From Cryptomeria japonica (Eukaryota; Streptophyta; Pinopsida; Cupressales; Cupressaceae), in the NCBI RefSeq assembly GCF_030272615.1, contig NC_081409.1, forward strand, positions 240,337,832 through 240,401,831: a stretch of 64,000 bases of DNA. Direction: 5' to 3'. The notes beneath the pieces were generated by a model. It saw nothing but the letters and a program-made list of their open reading frames with translations. It searched no databases and was not told the origin of the DNA. Shown here one piece after another: positions 36,219-47,741 of the stretch; position 1 is the stretch's first letter; each line of letters starts with the position of its first letter. The position numbers and the translations under genes are program-made.

Positions 36219-37471
36219 TGTTAGACAACTCAGATAACCAGAGGACAACTAAGAGGTGGGGTAGAATCAATTGTCAACAAATTACAGAACTTAAAGCATT
36301 CAAATCCTTATTACCAAAACACATAAACTCAATACCGGAATACATAAACCAAATACCAGAATAACTAATATAGCAATTAAACATAAACATAAATCACAGA
36401 ATAGTTGCCATCCATCAAGAACACATGACACCAATATTTGTAAGTAGAAAACCCAATAAAGGGAAAAATCACGATAGGAAGCCTACCAACAGTCAGATAA
36501 TACTTATGCAGTAAGTATGTGATTACAAAATGAGGGGCCTGCACATGCAGGAAGGCCAACAGCCTAGAGTGCACTGCTCATCACAAAAGGAGCCTCACTA
36601 ACTACAAAATAAATCCAGACTACAATCCGAAAAGAAGAGTGAACTACAAAGATAGCATCTCCTATGCCTGAGTACAGTTCCAGTTAAGCTCAGTACCAGA
36701 GGTCTTAAACCTCTCTTACCAACCCAATTCGATCACCTATGATCGACCAAAACTCCTACATATGATTACAACATTCTTCACACATAGATAATCACATAAC
36801 CATCCCATAACCATAATCCCATGATCTACAAAGAGATCTTACATCATTTTTATACCAACCTGGGATCTAAACAATTAGGTCGGCCACCTAAAAGATAATA
36901 CAATAAATTCATAGCATAAACCCACAATCCAATGATCAACCAAGTCGGCCTAAGATCGAAACAACATAATCCAATCAATGAATCCATTTGGTAACGCATC
37001 GGGATCACCCATCAACACATTACATAAACCGGTCCATAACCTAGCAGAATAAGATAGCATTAGGTTCAGTCCTAAATGCAACACCACCAATCAATAGGAA
37101 CATGAACAAGATAACCAACAACATCCCAAAAGCCATCTAGAAGTTTCACCAACACCACTTATCATGTGCATCAAAATATCTTCAACAAAGCATTGTGGGT
37201 AAAACCCTTACTGGTGACCTAAAGGCTTACTAGAACAAATGATAGTATCTTAGTCATCAAATCCCGAACCAACTGATCATGATATGCATCTGAATAACAT
37301 GAATGACAAATCAAAATCACCTCCACATACCGAAGCATACCAGATCAATATTATAATCCAACCACTCTATTGGAACCAACCAGAAACCGGTAAACAACCA
37401 AAACAGTCGATGTTTCCATCAATGACAAAACATCAATGCAACACATAATCAATTCGTCCAAATTGCCAATA
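36219..37471 (-). mobile_element. Element A 5' LTR, 1253 bp
   Basis: The minus strand starts TATTGGCAATTTGG (TGTTGG expected) and ends GTTGTCTAACA. Collinear with 17675-18913, followed on the plus side by the TSD GGTTC. Confidence 0.9.
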
Positions 37472-37476
37472 GGTTC

Positions 37477-38480
37477 ATGATTTGGAGGTCCGCAAGTGAA
37501 TCTTTCAGTTTGACAATCATTATAATTGATGTTCTTGAGGTTCGATAAAATGATGATGAAGATTCTAGTAAGTGGTGATGTTGTGCTTGTTGATGTGGTA
37601 ATTCATGATGCTTGCGGATGTTTCTAGATAGGGTCCTATTCATGTTGATGGTCTGCATTGATCGTTTTGTCTGTTGTGGATGATTTCTCTGATATGTTAG
37701 TGTTATGCAATGTTCTTGGTCGACCGGATGATTAAAGCATGTTGTAGATATTTGAGGCATAATTTGTGGAGGTGTTTCTTGTTCGAGGTGTTGGGTTAGG
37801 TCCATACTATGTCTTAGCTAACATTTTTTTGGTCTATATGTTATGTTTTAGCGTGTATGGTTATATTCTTATAATTTGTGATGAGTGTTGAGCCGCCCTT
37901 GAAATATAGGTTGATAATTTATATAAATATATGTAATGATCATATGAGAGATGTATTTGTGTGTTATTTGCAAGTGTATCTAAATGTGTGTGATCGGATA
38001 AGTGTGCAAACAAGTGTTTTGATCTTTCGGAAGTGTGAAGAAGTGTGGTAGAGTAGATCAAACTGTGCTTAACCAGAACTGTAACCAAGCATGAGGAGAT
38101 GCTACTTTCTCAGTTCATGATCTTCCGGATGTAATCCAAATGTTTCTATAAGACAGTGAGTCTTCCTTAGGGTTGTATCCCTTCTTGCTATGTGTTTTGA
38201 GCAGTGACCTCAATGCAATGTGCCTAAATGCATGTACATACCTCATTGTAATATTTTATATACAGGGTATCATCTCATTGTGGGTAGGTTCCCACCACGG
38301 TTTTTCCCTTAACCAAGTTTTTTCGCATAAAAAATATTGGTGTTATGTGTGTCATTGATGTGGTGTTGATTTATGCTTTCACTTTTTATTATTAGATTTG
38401 AAATTGTGTTTGAGTTAAGTAGAGTTTGTGAGAAAATTGATTCACCCCCCCCCTCTCAGTTTGTTGCATTGTTTCCAACA
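37477..38480 (+). mobile_element. Element D: 5' LTR, right piece
   Basis: It resumes the LTR begun at 17322, following the TSD GGTTC (37472-37476). The join reads like the intact relative at 2790 (CAGTTGGTTCATGATTTGG). It carries TTCCCACCACGG-TTTTTCCC and TTCACCCCCCCCCTCTCAGT and ends GTTTCCAACA. Confidence 0.88.
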
Positions 38481-38494
38481 ATTGGTATCAGAGC
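38481..38494 (+). promoter_or_regulatory. Element D primer-binding site
   Basis: ATTGGTATCAGAGC directly after the LTR. Confidence 0.9.
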
Positions 38495-38536
38495 TAGATC
38501 CTCTGAAAGAAGCTTGACCGCTTGAGGTGATCCGGG

Positions 38537-39436
38537 ATGGCAACCTATGCTTACAAGAAGGATATTTCAAGATTTGATGGAACAAATTACACTGTCTAGA
38601 AAAAATGGATGGAGTTTCACTTGAGATGCATCGGTGAAGATTATTGGAAGATTACTAAGAATGTGTATTATGTTCCTTCAGATGGTCCTACAACTCCGGA
38701 TTAGATAAAGGAATTTGAATTCAATATTAGAGCTAAGGAAGAATTGTTGAGCACCCTAACTGATTCTGAGATGACTAATGTTATGGATCTACAGACTTCT
38801 CATGAGATCTGGAAGAAGTTGGAGACCTTGTATGATGATGACAGCCATGTGAAAGTTGCTAAGTTGTAGAGCTTGAAGGGAAAGTATGAAATGTTGAAGA
38901 TGGGTGAAGATGAGAATATTACCTCCTTTATCCAAAAAGTGAATGAACTTGTGTTGAATATTAGATGTGTTAGTGGAGTATTGGAAGAATCAAAGATTAT
39001 ACCTAAAGTGTTGAGATCTTTGCCTCCTTCTTGCAAGCACAAAGTTGCTACTATTGAGGAGATCCAGACTATGACAAATGTGACTAGAGAAATGTTGATT
39101 GGAAAGCTTGATGCCTTTAAGTTGAGAAAATTTGGTGAATCTCTTCCTAAGTTAGAATCTGCATTCAAAGCTATTATTTTCGGGAAGCAAAAATATGATC
39201 TGGGAGAAAGTTCTACAAAATTGTCCAGATATGAGAAGGAGATTAGAGAACTTGAAGAAGAAGAAAGAGAGCTTGAGGAGCTTGAAGCCCTGATTGCCAG
39301 AAGATTGTCAAAGGGAGCCGGTAAGTATGAGGGAAAATTGCCTCTTAAATATTTTTCATGTAATAAGATAGGACATTTTGCCTCAAGGTGTCTGGAAAGA
39401 GTTCTTAAGTCCAATCCATACAAGCCTAAATATTAG
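38537..39436 (+). pseudogene. gag: Element D copia gag
   Basis: ATG at 38537 (M-A-T-Y-A-Y-K-K-D-I-S-R-F-D-G-T). One frame holds a UBN2-type copia gag with stops at 38597 (Trp expected), 38702, 38867 and 39434. From 38873 on, 187 codons are open: V-N-E-L-V-L-N-I-R-C, R-S-L-P-P-S-C-K-H-K and an acidic helical run, R-E-L-E-E-E-E-R-E-L-E-E-L-E-A-L. The zinc knuckle has lost its first Cys (K-Y-F-S-C-N-K-I-G-H-F-A-S-R-C, Cys expected at Tyr). Confidence 0.92.
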
Positions 39437-39718
39437 AAGAATGTTATTATGTTGTTGATGAAGGTGCGACAGATGATGAATCCGATAAAGGAAATTCAGG
39501 AGATGAATGGGTGTTTATTGCTATCAAGGAAGATGATTCTATGACTACTGATTCTACTAGATGGATTAATGAGGAGAAAGCTTTGGCTGATAAATTTGAA
39601 GAAAAAGATGAATGGGTTATTGACAGTGGTTGCTCTCATCATATGACAGGTGATAAGAGTAAGATTGTATGGAAACGTATGATGGTGGTGTAGTAATATT
39701 TGGAGATGACAAAGCTGG
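39437..39718 (+). pseudogene. pol: Element D retropepsin fragment
   Basis: In another frame from gag. D-E-W-V-I-D-S-G-C-S-H-H-M-T-G keeps the D-S-G active site (about 39607-39651). It stops at F-G-D-D-K-A-G, where element F begins; the rest of the polyprotein of D would lie beyond F, outside the window. Confidence 0.88.
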
Positions 39719-40093
39719 TGTAGTGTCATAAAATTGCGACCCTTGCAATTTTTGACTACATTAGGGTCCTCACATTAGTGAATCGAATCCCCAAGCCTGA
39801 TCGAAGACCTGAGACTTGCTCAATCCCTAAAAACTACCCTTTTTCTACCCTTTGCACTTCCCAGAACCTGTTTTATGTCCTGGATAAGGGCAACACCCCC
39901 TAGGACAGAGGCATGGCACCCCTGTCCCTGCCCTATCTTGGAGCCCTCTCATTCAAACTATGCATTGAGCTTTGCACTTTCAGTGGGAAAACTTCCCCTA
40001 TGTTGGCCTATGATGAAAAATCAGTCTATTAACCTTAATTGATGAATATATAAGTCACATTTTCCCTCCCATTTTCATAAGAGAACAACAAGT
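39719..40093 (+). mobile_element. Element F 5' LTR, portion confirmed by the 3' copy
   Basis: It aligns with 62655-63031 through CACATTTTCCCTCCCATTT and CATAAGAG. A TATATAAG box near 40047-40055 is a likely promoter. The LTR surely extends further, but the truncated 3' copy gives no boundary. Confidence 0.85.
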
Positions 40094-42037
40094 CTTCATA
40101 AGTTACAAGTTCAAGCAATCAAGATTTCCTTTCAAGCATTGAGCATTCTCAAGTCTCCCTTCAAGGCTAGTTGTTGCATTCAAGGATTCAACCATTGAAG
40201 AGGAGATCCCTTTCAACATTCAATTTCACACAAGCAATTCTATCTACATTTCTATTACAACCTCCCTTGAGGTGAATTACATTTCAGTCTTTCATTTACA
40301 TTTACTTCCAAGTACTTTCTTTCATCATTTCGTTAATTCCAAAACTGGGGTTTGACCTAAAGGCAAACCCCCAATCCCAACCCCTTTTCCTCTCTTTTTT
40401 GTGTGTAGGTTGCAGGTGCACTATTGTATTTGAAAATTTGGACTCCATTTGCAGAGGCGGAAAAACCCTTTTCATTTCGTGGATTTTTCGAAGGACCATT
40501 TGCACTTTCAACATGGTCCCAACAAATTTTCCTCAAATTCACAGGGTGACTTCGTCTCAACATATTATAACCAGATCTTGGTGCATATCTTCATCCCATG
40601 CTTCTATCTCAAGTTATAATCAGTTCTTTGCTAATTTTACACTTAGTCCCAAAATACATAATTCAACCATTACTCATTCTAAAAGAGGGGTCAACTTGTC
40701 ATTTCACACCATTATCAATTCATTTAGTATTCAATCTCTCTCCTCAAAGATTGGATCTAGTGAATTTTCCCCCTCTTTTAAATGTAATGTACGTGAGGTG
40801 ATTGAAGGGAAATCCGTAGTGAAACTTTCATCTCTTCTTGCAGGGAAGAAAAGCTTTCTTCTTGATCTCTCCATCATTCATTTTTCACCCCATTATATTT
40901 TGGTGAACCCGATATCTTGCATGCTTTATTCTGAAAATCATTGCATATTTTTCATTTACAAGTTTAATTTTTCTGCAAACTTAGTGGTTAATTCATTCAA
41001 AACCCTAGTTTTTAAAAATTCGAATTGAACTTGTGCTTTGTAAAAATTGCTTGCTATTGTCTTAAATCTGAAAATTGTCTTGTTTGTCAAATTCAATTTC
41101 TTCATTGTCTTGTTCAATTTGCAAATCAAATTCATAATATTAAGTGGTTAATTGTCAAAACCCTAATTTTGAAAAATAATATTCAACTTGTGCAAAAATT
41201 GAATTTCCATTTAATTTTCAGATTTGTGACTGTTTTCAGAATTATCCTCTTTCTTAAAATTCAAATTTTCAATTTCCCTCATTTTTCAAAATTCAAAATT
41301 TCAAAAATTAAGTGGTTAGGTCCTAAAACCCTAATTTTTAAATTTAATTAGATTTTGTGCAAATTTCAATCAATTTTAATCAATTCAATTTTCTAAGCAT
41401 ATTTCAAGGTGTCCCTATCCATTAGATTTGACCCTTTTCAAATTTGCCATTCAATTCCTCATTTTTTTCACAACCCTAATAGGGTCCTATTTTCACATTC
41501 AAACCTTAATTTTGTCTATCTAGAGATCGTAAAATCCACCAATTTTGGGGGGTTAGCTTTAAAATCATCATAGCTTTCATCCCTGAAAATTTTGAAAAAA
41601 GTTGGTCGAACCGTGTGCACTTTCAACACGGTCCTCGATTTTTTTCCTGAAATTTTGGGAGACTGTTATGACTGTATTTAATAGCTTGAATCCAGAAGAT
41701 TGGCTGATTTTGTCGATTTTAGATCTCTCTAAAATCAAAAATACCTTCCAAATTCAACATTTCAAATTTCAAGAAAACTTTTAAAATTAAATGGTTAATT
41801 ATAATCTGCCCTGATTTTAAAAATTTTGATTTTGTCAATTTTAAGATTAAGTGGTATCCCCTTGGCCCTAATTTTGAAATTTCAATTACTATTTTTGGAA
41901 ATTGTGTCATTTTCCTCTTTCAACAAAGTTCAAAATAGTTTAATCATTATTTTCTCAAATTTTGCATTATTCAATTTTGTAAACTTCGTTCCCATAATTC
42001 TAAATTCAAATTCAAATTTCAAATTTCCCTCTAGTGC
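40094..42037 (+). other. Element F: rest of 5' LTR and untranslated leader
   Basis: AT-rich with no coding signal. It contains degenerate repeats: AGTGGTTA...AACCCTA blocks near 40983, 41142, 41310, 41789 and 41849, and a 19-bp near-repeat, TGCACTTTCAACAYGGTCC, at 40501-40519 and 41616-41634. The LTR end and PBS were not identified. Confidence 0.6.
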
Positions 42038-43807
42038 ATGAATTTTACCACTATTAGTCCTACCTATACTATCCTCATTACACAAAGCATTAGAATTAAG
42101 GCTTCCCAAGGTTTAATTATTGAGGAGATGGAGCTTAATTTGGGTAAATTCTTTAATGAGGATAATGCTAATTCTTCCCATCCTAATCATGTCCCTATCT
42201 ATCCCATTGATGAACCCCATGATGAAGAAGAAGCTTTGACTAGAGTTTCCATAGATCAACTTTCAAAATTGGATAATCAATTTGATAACTTTCAACAATG
42301 GATGTCCCAAGAATACCCTAATTGTGAATCTCTTCCATTAATTGAATGCCTTAAATGCATGACTCAAAGTGATAAGAATGGAATTGATATATTGTGTGGC
42401 ATTACTCATATTTTTTATTCCAATTTCATTCCTATAAAGAGTTGTGTCGAAACCCTAGGTTATTCACAACCTCCTACACAAGTCAATCCTTCTATTCCTT
42501 TGACTACTCCTATGACTAGTGTTCCTACTTTTACTTCAAACATCATGGCTTCAACTCAAAATGTCATTCCTACAACGATTAGTCATGAGAGTAATCTCTC
42601 TTCTCCATTTAATCATTCATATTTACCTATGTCTTCAATAAGCATTCCTATTATCCCTCAACCAATCAATGTGACACAAGGGGGTAATTCTTTCAACAAT
42701 TTTATTCCTCCTTTAAGTGTCCCTTTTCCTACTCAATCATCACCTATGCCTACTTATTATAATGTCCCACCACCTTATTCTCAATCAATGCCTTCCTTCA
42801 ATAACATCACACCACCTTCTCAATCAACCATGTACAACATCAATACTTCTACCAAAGCGACCATTAATAATCTTGCTCAAACCGTGTCTTTCTTGCAAAA
42901 ACAAATTGCTTCCATGAGTCAATCCAAGTTTATTGTGCCCATGTTCAATGTTGCGAGCCCACTTTCTCTTGATGTTGTTAAAGTTGTGCCACCTAAGGAT
43001 GTTGAGGTCCCTCAATTGGAACTCTATAATGGAAAAGGTGATCCTCTAACACATGTCAAAACATGTCAAACCTTGTGTACTGATTTTGCTTATGATCAAA
43101 GATTTCTTGCAAAATTGTTTACAAGAACTCTAAGAGATAAGGTTTTACAATGGTATTGTTCTTTTCCTTCTAATTCTATCACTTCTTTTCAACAATTAGC
43201 AAATGCTTTCATTCAACAATTTCAAAACAACATTGGTCCTAAAATTACTTTGACTGATTTAATGCAGTGTAAACAAGATGTTAAAGAAAAAGTGACTGAT
43301 TTCATTGGTAGATACAAGCATTTGTGTGCTCAAATTTATTTTCTTGTTAGGGAAAAGCTTCTTTTGTCTGAGTTTACTTTCTTTTCGCAGTTGTGTGCAA
43401 CACTCCACAATTATAAACTGGTTGTGAGTCAAATGGAGCAATCTACTGCTATGGCTCTGAGTGATAAGGGGGAGAGTGTTCAACAACCGTTTGCGAAGTT
43501 CAAACCAACAAAAGGCTTCATCAAGTTCAATGATAAAATCAACAACAACAATGTGAATGCTACAACAGGTATGCCTCCTATTTCTAAATTTTTCAAAAGA
43601 GAAAGACAATTTACTCCTTTGAATGAATCTTTACATAGTATTATGTCTCAGTTGTTACAAATAAATGTTATCAAAATTCCTCCTATAAAACCAGTTGATT
43701 CGTCTAAGCTTGCATCCCCTTATTTTGATAACAATTCCTTTTGTCAATTTCATCATCAACCTGGTCATGATACTGAGAAATGTTTTGCATTGAAAAGTAA
43801 GATTTAA
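42038..43807 (+). CDS. gag: Element F gag (589 codons uninterrupted)
   Basis: The longest plus-strand ORF of the window. Initiation could be at 42038 or at a later Met (M-E-L-N-L-G-K-F-F at about 42128). A Ser/Pro/Thr/Asn-rich N-terminal half leads to a retrotransposon gag domain: P-Q-L-E-L-Y-N-G-K-G-D-P-L-T-H, L-R-D-K-V-L-Q-W-Y and Q-F-Q-N-N-I-G. Near the end C-Q-F-H-H-Q-P-G-H-D-T-E-K-C is a zinc-knuckle-like motif typical of Tat/Ogre/Athila gags. The TAA at 43805 is probably a CAA to TAA change, because the frame continues (D-L-I-Y-N) and the relatives read I-Q-D-L-I. The original protein was longer. Confidence 0.85.
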   Translation: MNFTTISPTYTILITQSIRIKASQGLIIEEMELNLGKFFNEDNANSSHPNHVPIYPIDEPHDEEEALTRVSIDQLSKLDNQFDNFQQWMSQEYPNCESLPLIECLKCMTQSDKNGIDILCGITHIFYSNFIPIKSCVETLGYSQPPTQVNPSIPLTTPMTSVPTFTSNIMASTQNVIPTTISHESNLSSPFNHSYLPMSSISIPIIPQPINVTQGGNSFNNFIPPLSVPFPTQSSPMPTYYNVPPPYSQSMPSFNNITPPSQSTMYNINTSTKATINNLAQTVSFLQKQIASMSQSKFIVPMFNVASPLSLDVVKVVPPKDVEVPQLELYNGKGDPLTHVKTCQTLCTDFAYDQRFLAKLFTRTLRDKVLQWYCSFPSNSITSFQQLANAFIQQFQNNIGPKITLTDLMQCKQDVKEKVTDFIGRYKHLCAQIYFLVREKLLLSEFTFFSQLCATLHNYKLVVSQMEQSTAMALSDKGESVQQPFAKFKPTKGFIKFNDKINNNNVNATTGMPPISKFFKRERQFTPLNESLHSIMSQLLQINVIKIPPIKPVDSSKLASPYFDNNSFCQFHHQPGHDTEKCFALKSKI

Positions 43808-44106
43808 GATTTGATTTATAATAATACTATATCTGTGGTAGGTGTGAATGATAAGGGAAACAAATTAGTAGCTCCTCCTAATCAAAATCTTAATATTTTT
43901 ACTGATCCTTTGCCTTCTCATACCTCTAATGTGATATAGACTGAACATTCCTCTTTTTCTCTTAATGACTTCACCTCTAAGACTCTGAATTTGGTGAACA
44001 TGGTAGAGAAACAAGTGACACCTAAGGATCCTTCTATCACATTTGACCCTAGTGAGACTATTAGAGCACCCAATGGCCCTTTATACATAGTTGCAAAGCT
44101 TAAGGA
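43808..44106 (+). pseudogene. Element F gag-protease junction
   Basis: Same frame as gag, with a TAG at 43937 (Gln expected). The segment R-A-P-N-G-P-L-Y-I-V-A-K-L-K-D-I leads into the protease, which resumes at 60597 after element C. Confidence 0.75.
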
Positions 44107-44111
44107 TATAT

Positions 44112-45040
44112 TGTTGGCAATGGACACTCAATTGGTTGGTTTCAATATGTTGTCATTGCTGGAAACATGGCAACTTGTTTCGGCTTCATATTTTGGTTCA
44201 GTTGTCTACTAGCAGGCACTTCACAGACATTTTACCGGCACCGACAAGTTGGATAGATTTCTTTGGGTACCAGCAATGCAGGCCGACATGGTTTAGAATC
44301 AAGTTATCGGTATTGGAGGTCGACATCATTTGGAGATCCAACACCGGCAATTGTTTTTGATATTCATGTATTTATGTTATCTATCCGACATGTATATTCA
44401 TATTGTAATTATCTTTGTAAGACAACATAAGGCATGATGATTTGTAAAGGGTATATAGGTTAGTTGATTAGATCATTTTGAAATATGGATTGATTGGAGA
44501 ATATAATAATGTTATGTAATGCGAAATATATGAGAGAGATCATGTATGTGAGGATATTTATGTAAAGGGGTATTCTGGTAAAGGGTTTAGGGTTTCAGAC
44601 CGGAACAGACAGAGCTTAACCAAAATTGTATTCAGGCATAGAAGATGTTATCTTTGTAGTTCAATCATTTCTCTGGATTGTTGTCTAGATTTATATGTAG
44701 TCACTGAGGCTCCTTTTGTTATTGAGCAGTGTGCTCTAGGCTATAAGCCTTCCTGCAAGTGTAGGCTCCTATATTTTGTAATATCTCTTCATATGGCTAG
44801 TGGATTGATGTTGTGGGTCATATATCCCACCATGGTTTCTCCTCTTTGAGGTTTTTCACGTATAATTTTGTGTTATGGTATTTATTTATGTGATTGGCTT
44901 ATTGGTTGCTTTACTTCTTTCAATTCTATATGTACCAATATACTGGTTGGTGTATGCATATTTTAATAAGATTAATATTGATCATTCTGGTAGAACACTG
45001 ATTTACCCCCCTCCCCTCTTAGTGTTCTTGGATACCAACA
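44112..45040 (+). mobile_element. Element C 5' LTR, 929 bp
   Basis: TGTTGGCAATGG...GGATACCAACA. U5 has CATATATCCCACCATGG and TTACCCCCCTCCCCTCTTAG. Confidence 0.94.
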
Positions 45041-45054
45041 ATTGGTATCAGAGC
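45041..45054 (+). promoter_or_regulatory. Element C primer-binding site
   Basis: ATTGGTATCAGAGC directly after the LTR. Confidence 0.9.
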
Positions 45055-45108
45055 ATTGTGCCTCAGAGGAAGTTTAACAACTTGAGGAAGATCCTGAATC
45101 CAGAATCC

Positions 45109-47313
45109 ATGGATATGAGTTTGGAGAAGCAACTTAAGGTGGCACTTGAAGATTATGATGCTGAAAGGATGAAGAACTTGAAGCTACAAGATGAATTGAA
45201 TTCTTCTCAGGAATTCATTCTTGTCCTACAGGAGAGACTGTCATTTGTTCAGGCTAGGAGGAAGGAACTTTTGTAGAATAAGGATAATGATGAGAATGAT
45301 GCACTTAATGAGAGATGTCTAAAGCTGAGTCAGGAGAACATGGTTATGAGGAATGAAATGCAAGCTATAACTATGAGGATGTCTAAAGAGATTGAGGACC
45401 GGAAGAAAAAGGAAGAAAATATTGTTGTATCTCTGAAGAACAAATTTGAAGAATGTGGAAGGCTGGTTCGTGAGAATGATATGTTGAGAACTGATTTAGT
45501 ACAATCCCAGAGTAATGAACAAGATCTTGAGAGACAAATGATAATTCTAAGGGATGATCTGACTATTGCAAGTGAATATAAAGAAAAATTCAAAATTAGT
45601 TCAGCACAGCTGGATGAGTTATTGAAGAGACAAAGGTAGAATGGAGATTCCAGTGGACTTTGATTTACACAAGGACGGAGTTCTGGTACTACAAATGAAG
45701 ATAAAAACCATAAGGCACCGGTAAGGAATTTTAATGCTTATAAATTTAATGGTAGATGCTTTATTTGTAATAAATTTGGTCACATGGCTAGGCAATGTAG
45801 AAATAGAACAAATCAGGACCCTGATTCTACTCCTGGTCAATGTTCTAAATGTAATAAGTATTGATGCAGAGCATCATGAAAACATCAATCAAATAACCAT
45901 TATCAAATCTTCTACATATATATCAATCCATAATTATTGTAGATCCATATATCATTCATTAAAACTGAATCATTTAAACCCTTCATCTATTCATTTCTTG
46001 CAAATGAAAACCAAGAATTTGTCCAAACTATGAAATTTACTCTATTCTAGTCATGAAATTATAGTCATGAATAGTCATTAATAACTCTTAAAATATTTAT
46101 CAGCCAGACAATCTCTCCAGTCAGATTCTAGGAATGCTAGTTACAAAACTTTCCTTAAAATTATAGAGAGATCCAACGGTGAAATCCAAATTTATGATGT
46201 TTGTTCCAAAACTGGTCGTTGTGAATCAGGGTTTTGGGTAGTTCCAAACGGTTTTCACCAAAACTCTCATAACTTTCTCAAAAATGCATGAAATAAACTC
46301 AAACCAAAAGAAATGGAAAGATTATTCAACATACTACATTATCATGATATAAATACACTTTTTTCCAGGCTGTACATGGCCATACCAGGCCTGGAAACAA
46401 GAGGAAAAACTTCCAAGATCACAAAACAAGAGATTGAAAACAATGAAAATATGATACCCAAATGTTTCCAATGCTTTCCAATTCCTGCTCCAAATTTTAC
46501 ATCCTCTTATGAATGACCATTATAGAGGTTTTATAGACTTTTAATCTTCACATGGAAGTTACAACTGCCCAACTTCCTCTTATAACCATAAATTTCCCAT
46601 TTTGGTCTTTTTACAACTTTTGAAAAGTTGCATTTTACAACTTTTACAACTTTTGACTCAAATGACTTTAAACCTTCAAAACATATTAGGATGGAATAAT
46701 AAAGTATTTTTGTCACCATTTTATCCTTCCAAGGATATTTTATACAAAAATACTAAATGACTAATTCAAGACCTTATTAGGACAACTTGGACAACTCATT
46801 ACAATGGGCTCTTGTAGCCTTACATATTGATTCATATTGACTCAAAATGACATTACAAATGAAAATGTAATTGAATATACTTATGAATTGATCTTTATCC
46901 TCTTATAGACTCCTTTTGTGCTTTTGTGTTAGGTACTCTTGCACCAAGTATGGTCATAAGACAGAAGATTGCAGAATGAATGTTATGCATCTGAAAAATT
47001 TGGACATATGGATAATCAGTGTAAGTCAAGCAATTACACCGGTTTTAGCAAAGCAATTAAAAAGAACAATGTTATATTTTATGCATGTAATGAGGTTGGA
47101 CATATTGCTAAGTTCTGTAGAAGTAGAAATCCATCGGTTGGTAATGGAGGATCAAATGAGAAAGGAAAAGAGAAGGTTAATGAAATCCGGCAAGATCATA
47201 CCCAGAGATGGGTCAGGAAGACAAAAGAACAAATAGCAGATGGAAATGCACCGGTTGCTCAACTGGCAGAGGAGGTTGCTCTTGCACCGATAGGAAGCTC
47301 ATATGGTAACTAA
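45109..47313 (+). pseudogene. Element C ORF1: gag-like coiled coil with four zinc knuckles
   Basis: ATG at 45109. The coiled coil resembles E ORF1 block by block (E-D-R-K-K-K-E-E-N, E-Y-K-E-K-F-K-I-S-S-A-Q-L-D). Knuckle 1 is C-F-I-C-N-K-F-G-H-M-A-R-Q-C (about 45757-45798). Knuckle 2 is split inside C-S-K-C-N-K-Y / G-H-K-T-E-D-C by the solo LTR 45862-46946. Knuckle 3 reads C-Y-A-S-E-K-F-G-H...C (second Cys lost). Knuckle 4 lacks its first Cys (F-Y-A-C-N-E-V-G-H). Stops lie at 45274, 45637 and near 45662. A frameshift follows knuckle 2; the last frame is 46969-47313. Confidence 0.85.
45862..46946 (-). mobile_element. Solo LTR inside zinc knuckle 2 of element C, 1085 bp
   Basis: Perfect TSD AGTAT (45857-45861 and 46947-46951). 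Left terminus TGATGCAGAGCATCA, right terminus TACTCTTGCACCA. Read on the minus strand it starts TGGTGCAAGAGTACC and ends GCTCTGCATCA, like the chromovirus LTRs, so the minus orientation is likely. No interior remains. Confidence 0.9.
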
Positions 47314-47671
47314 GGTAGATGCCTTAGGGGTAGGCAAATTCATGAAGATATTGTATATGCCCCAGGAAGAGGTTCTGAAAGATGTTCCAAACATTGGAGA
47401 TGCTTATCTAGCATGGAGATGTTTGATCAAGATCTGGTATCTTCCACTAGAAGTCATTAATATCAATGATGAATTAAGGTTTCTTGGAGAATAAAAGATC
47501 GAATTCACTTCATTTCTGATCACTCTGTATTCAAAGTGATTCAGAGCGATTCAGAGGAAGTCTAAGGCAATTCTGAGCAATCGATATCATCTTGAGCAAT
47601 TTCACCAACGATCGAAAGAGGTCTTTAGAGTTTTTCACCGACAGCTACTTCACAGGTATTTATCTTCAATC
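47314..47671 (+). other. ORF1-ORF2 spacer in element C
   Basis: A 63-codon open stretch at 47303-47494 has no recognised features. The end, CACAGGTATTTATCTTC before the ATG, is shared with element E. Confidence 0.4.
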
Positions 47672-47741
47672 ATGGAAACAGGATCATCATCTATACCTAT
47701 GTTTGTTGCAAATCTAATTGTTGTTGATGTCAAGGACCATT
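47672..47741 (+). pseudogene. Element C ORF2, first 23 codons
   Basis: ATG at 47672 (M-E-T-G-S-S-S-I-P-M-F-V-A-N-L). It corresponds to the start of E ORF2 (M-A-S-S-S-S-V-P-E-F-V) and is cut at C-C-A-T-T by the composite insertion. Confidence 0.75.

Larger units (their letters stand above)
17675..37471 (-). mobile_element. Element A: minus-strand Ty1/copia with nested insertions
   Basis: LTRs lie at 17675-18913 and 36219-37471 (1239 and 1253 bp, roughly 10% different by eye near the outer end). The internal order on the minus strand is PBS, gag, protease, pre-integrase, RT, RNase H, PPT. The TSD is GGTTT (17670-17674) and GGTTC (37472-37476). It inserted into the 5' LTR of element D. Element E (21353-28162) and element B (29252-35938) later inserted into it. 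The integrase core is deleted. Confidence 0.93.

Noticed and set aside
40983-41876. AACCCTAA strings as interstitial telomere repeats
   Set aside because: They are isolated single copies in AT-rich leader DNA, not tandem TTTAGGG units.
22226-45054. Repeated TTGGTATCAGAGC strings as tRNA fragments or genes
   Set aside because: Each lies directly after an LTR end and is 12-14 bases long with no cloverleaf around it; they are primer-binding sites.
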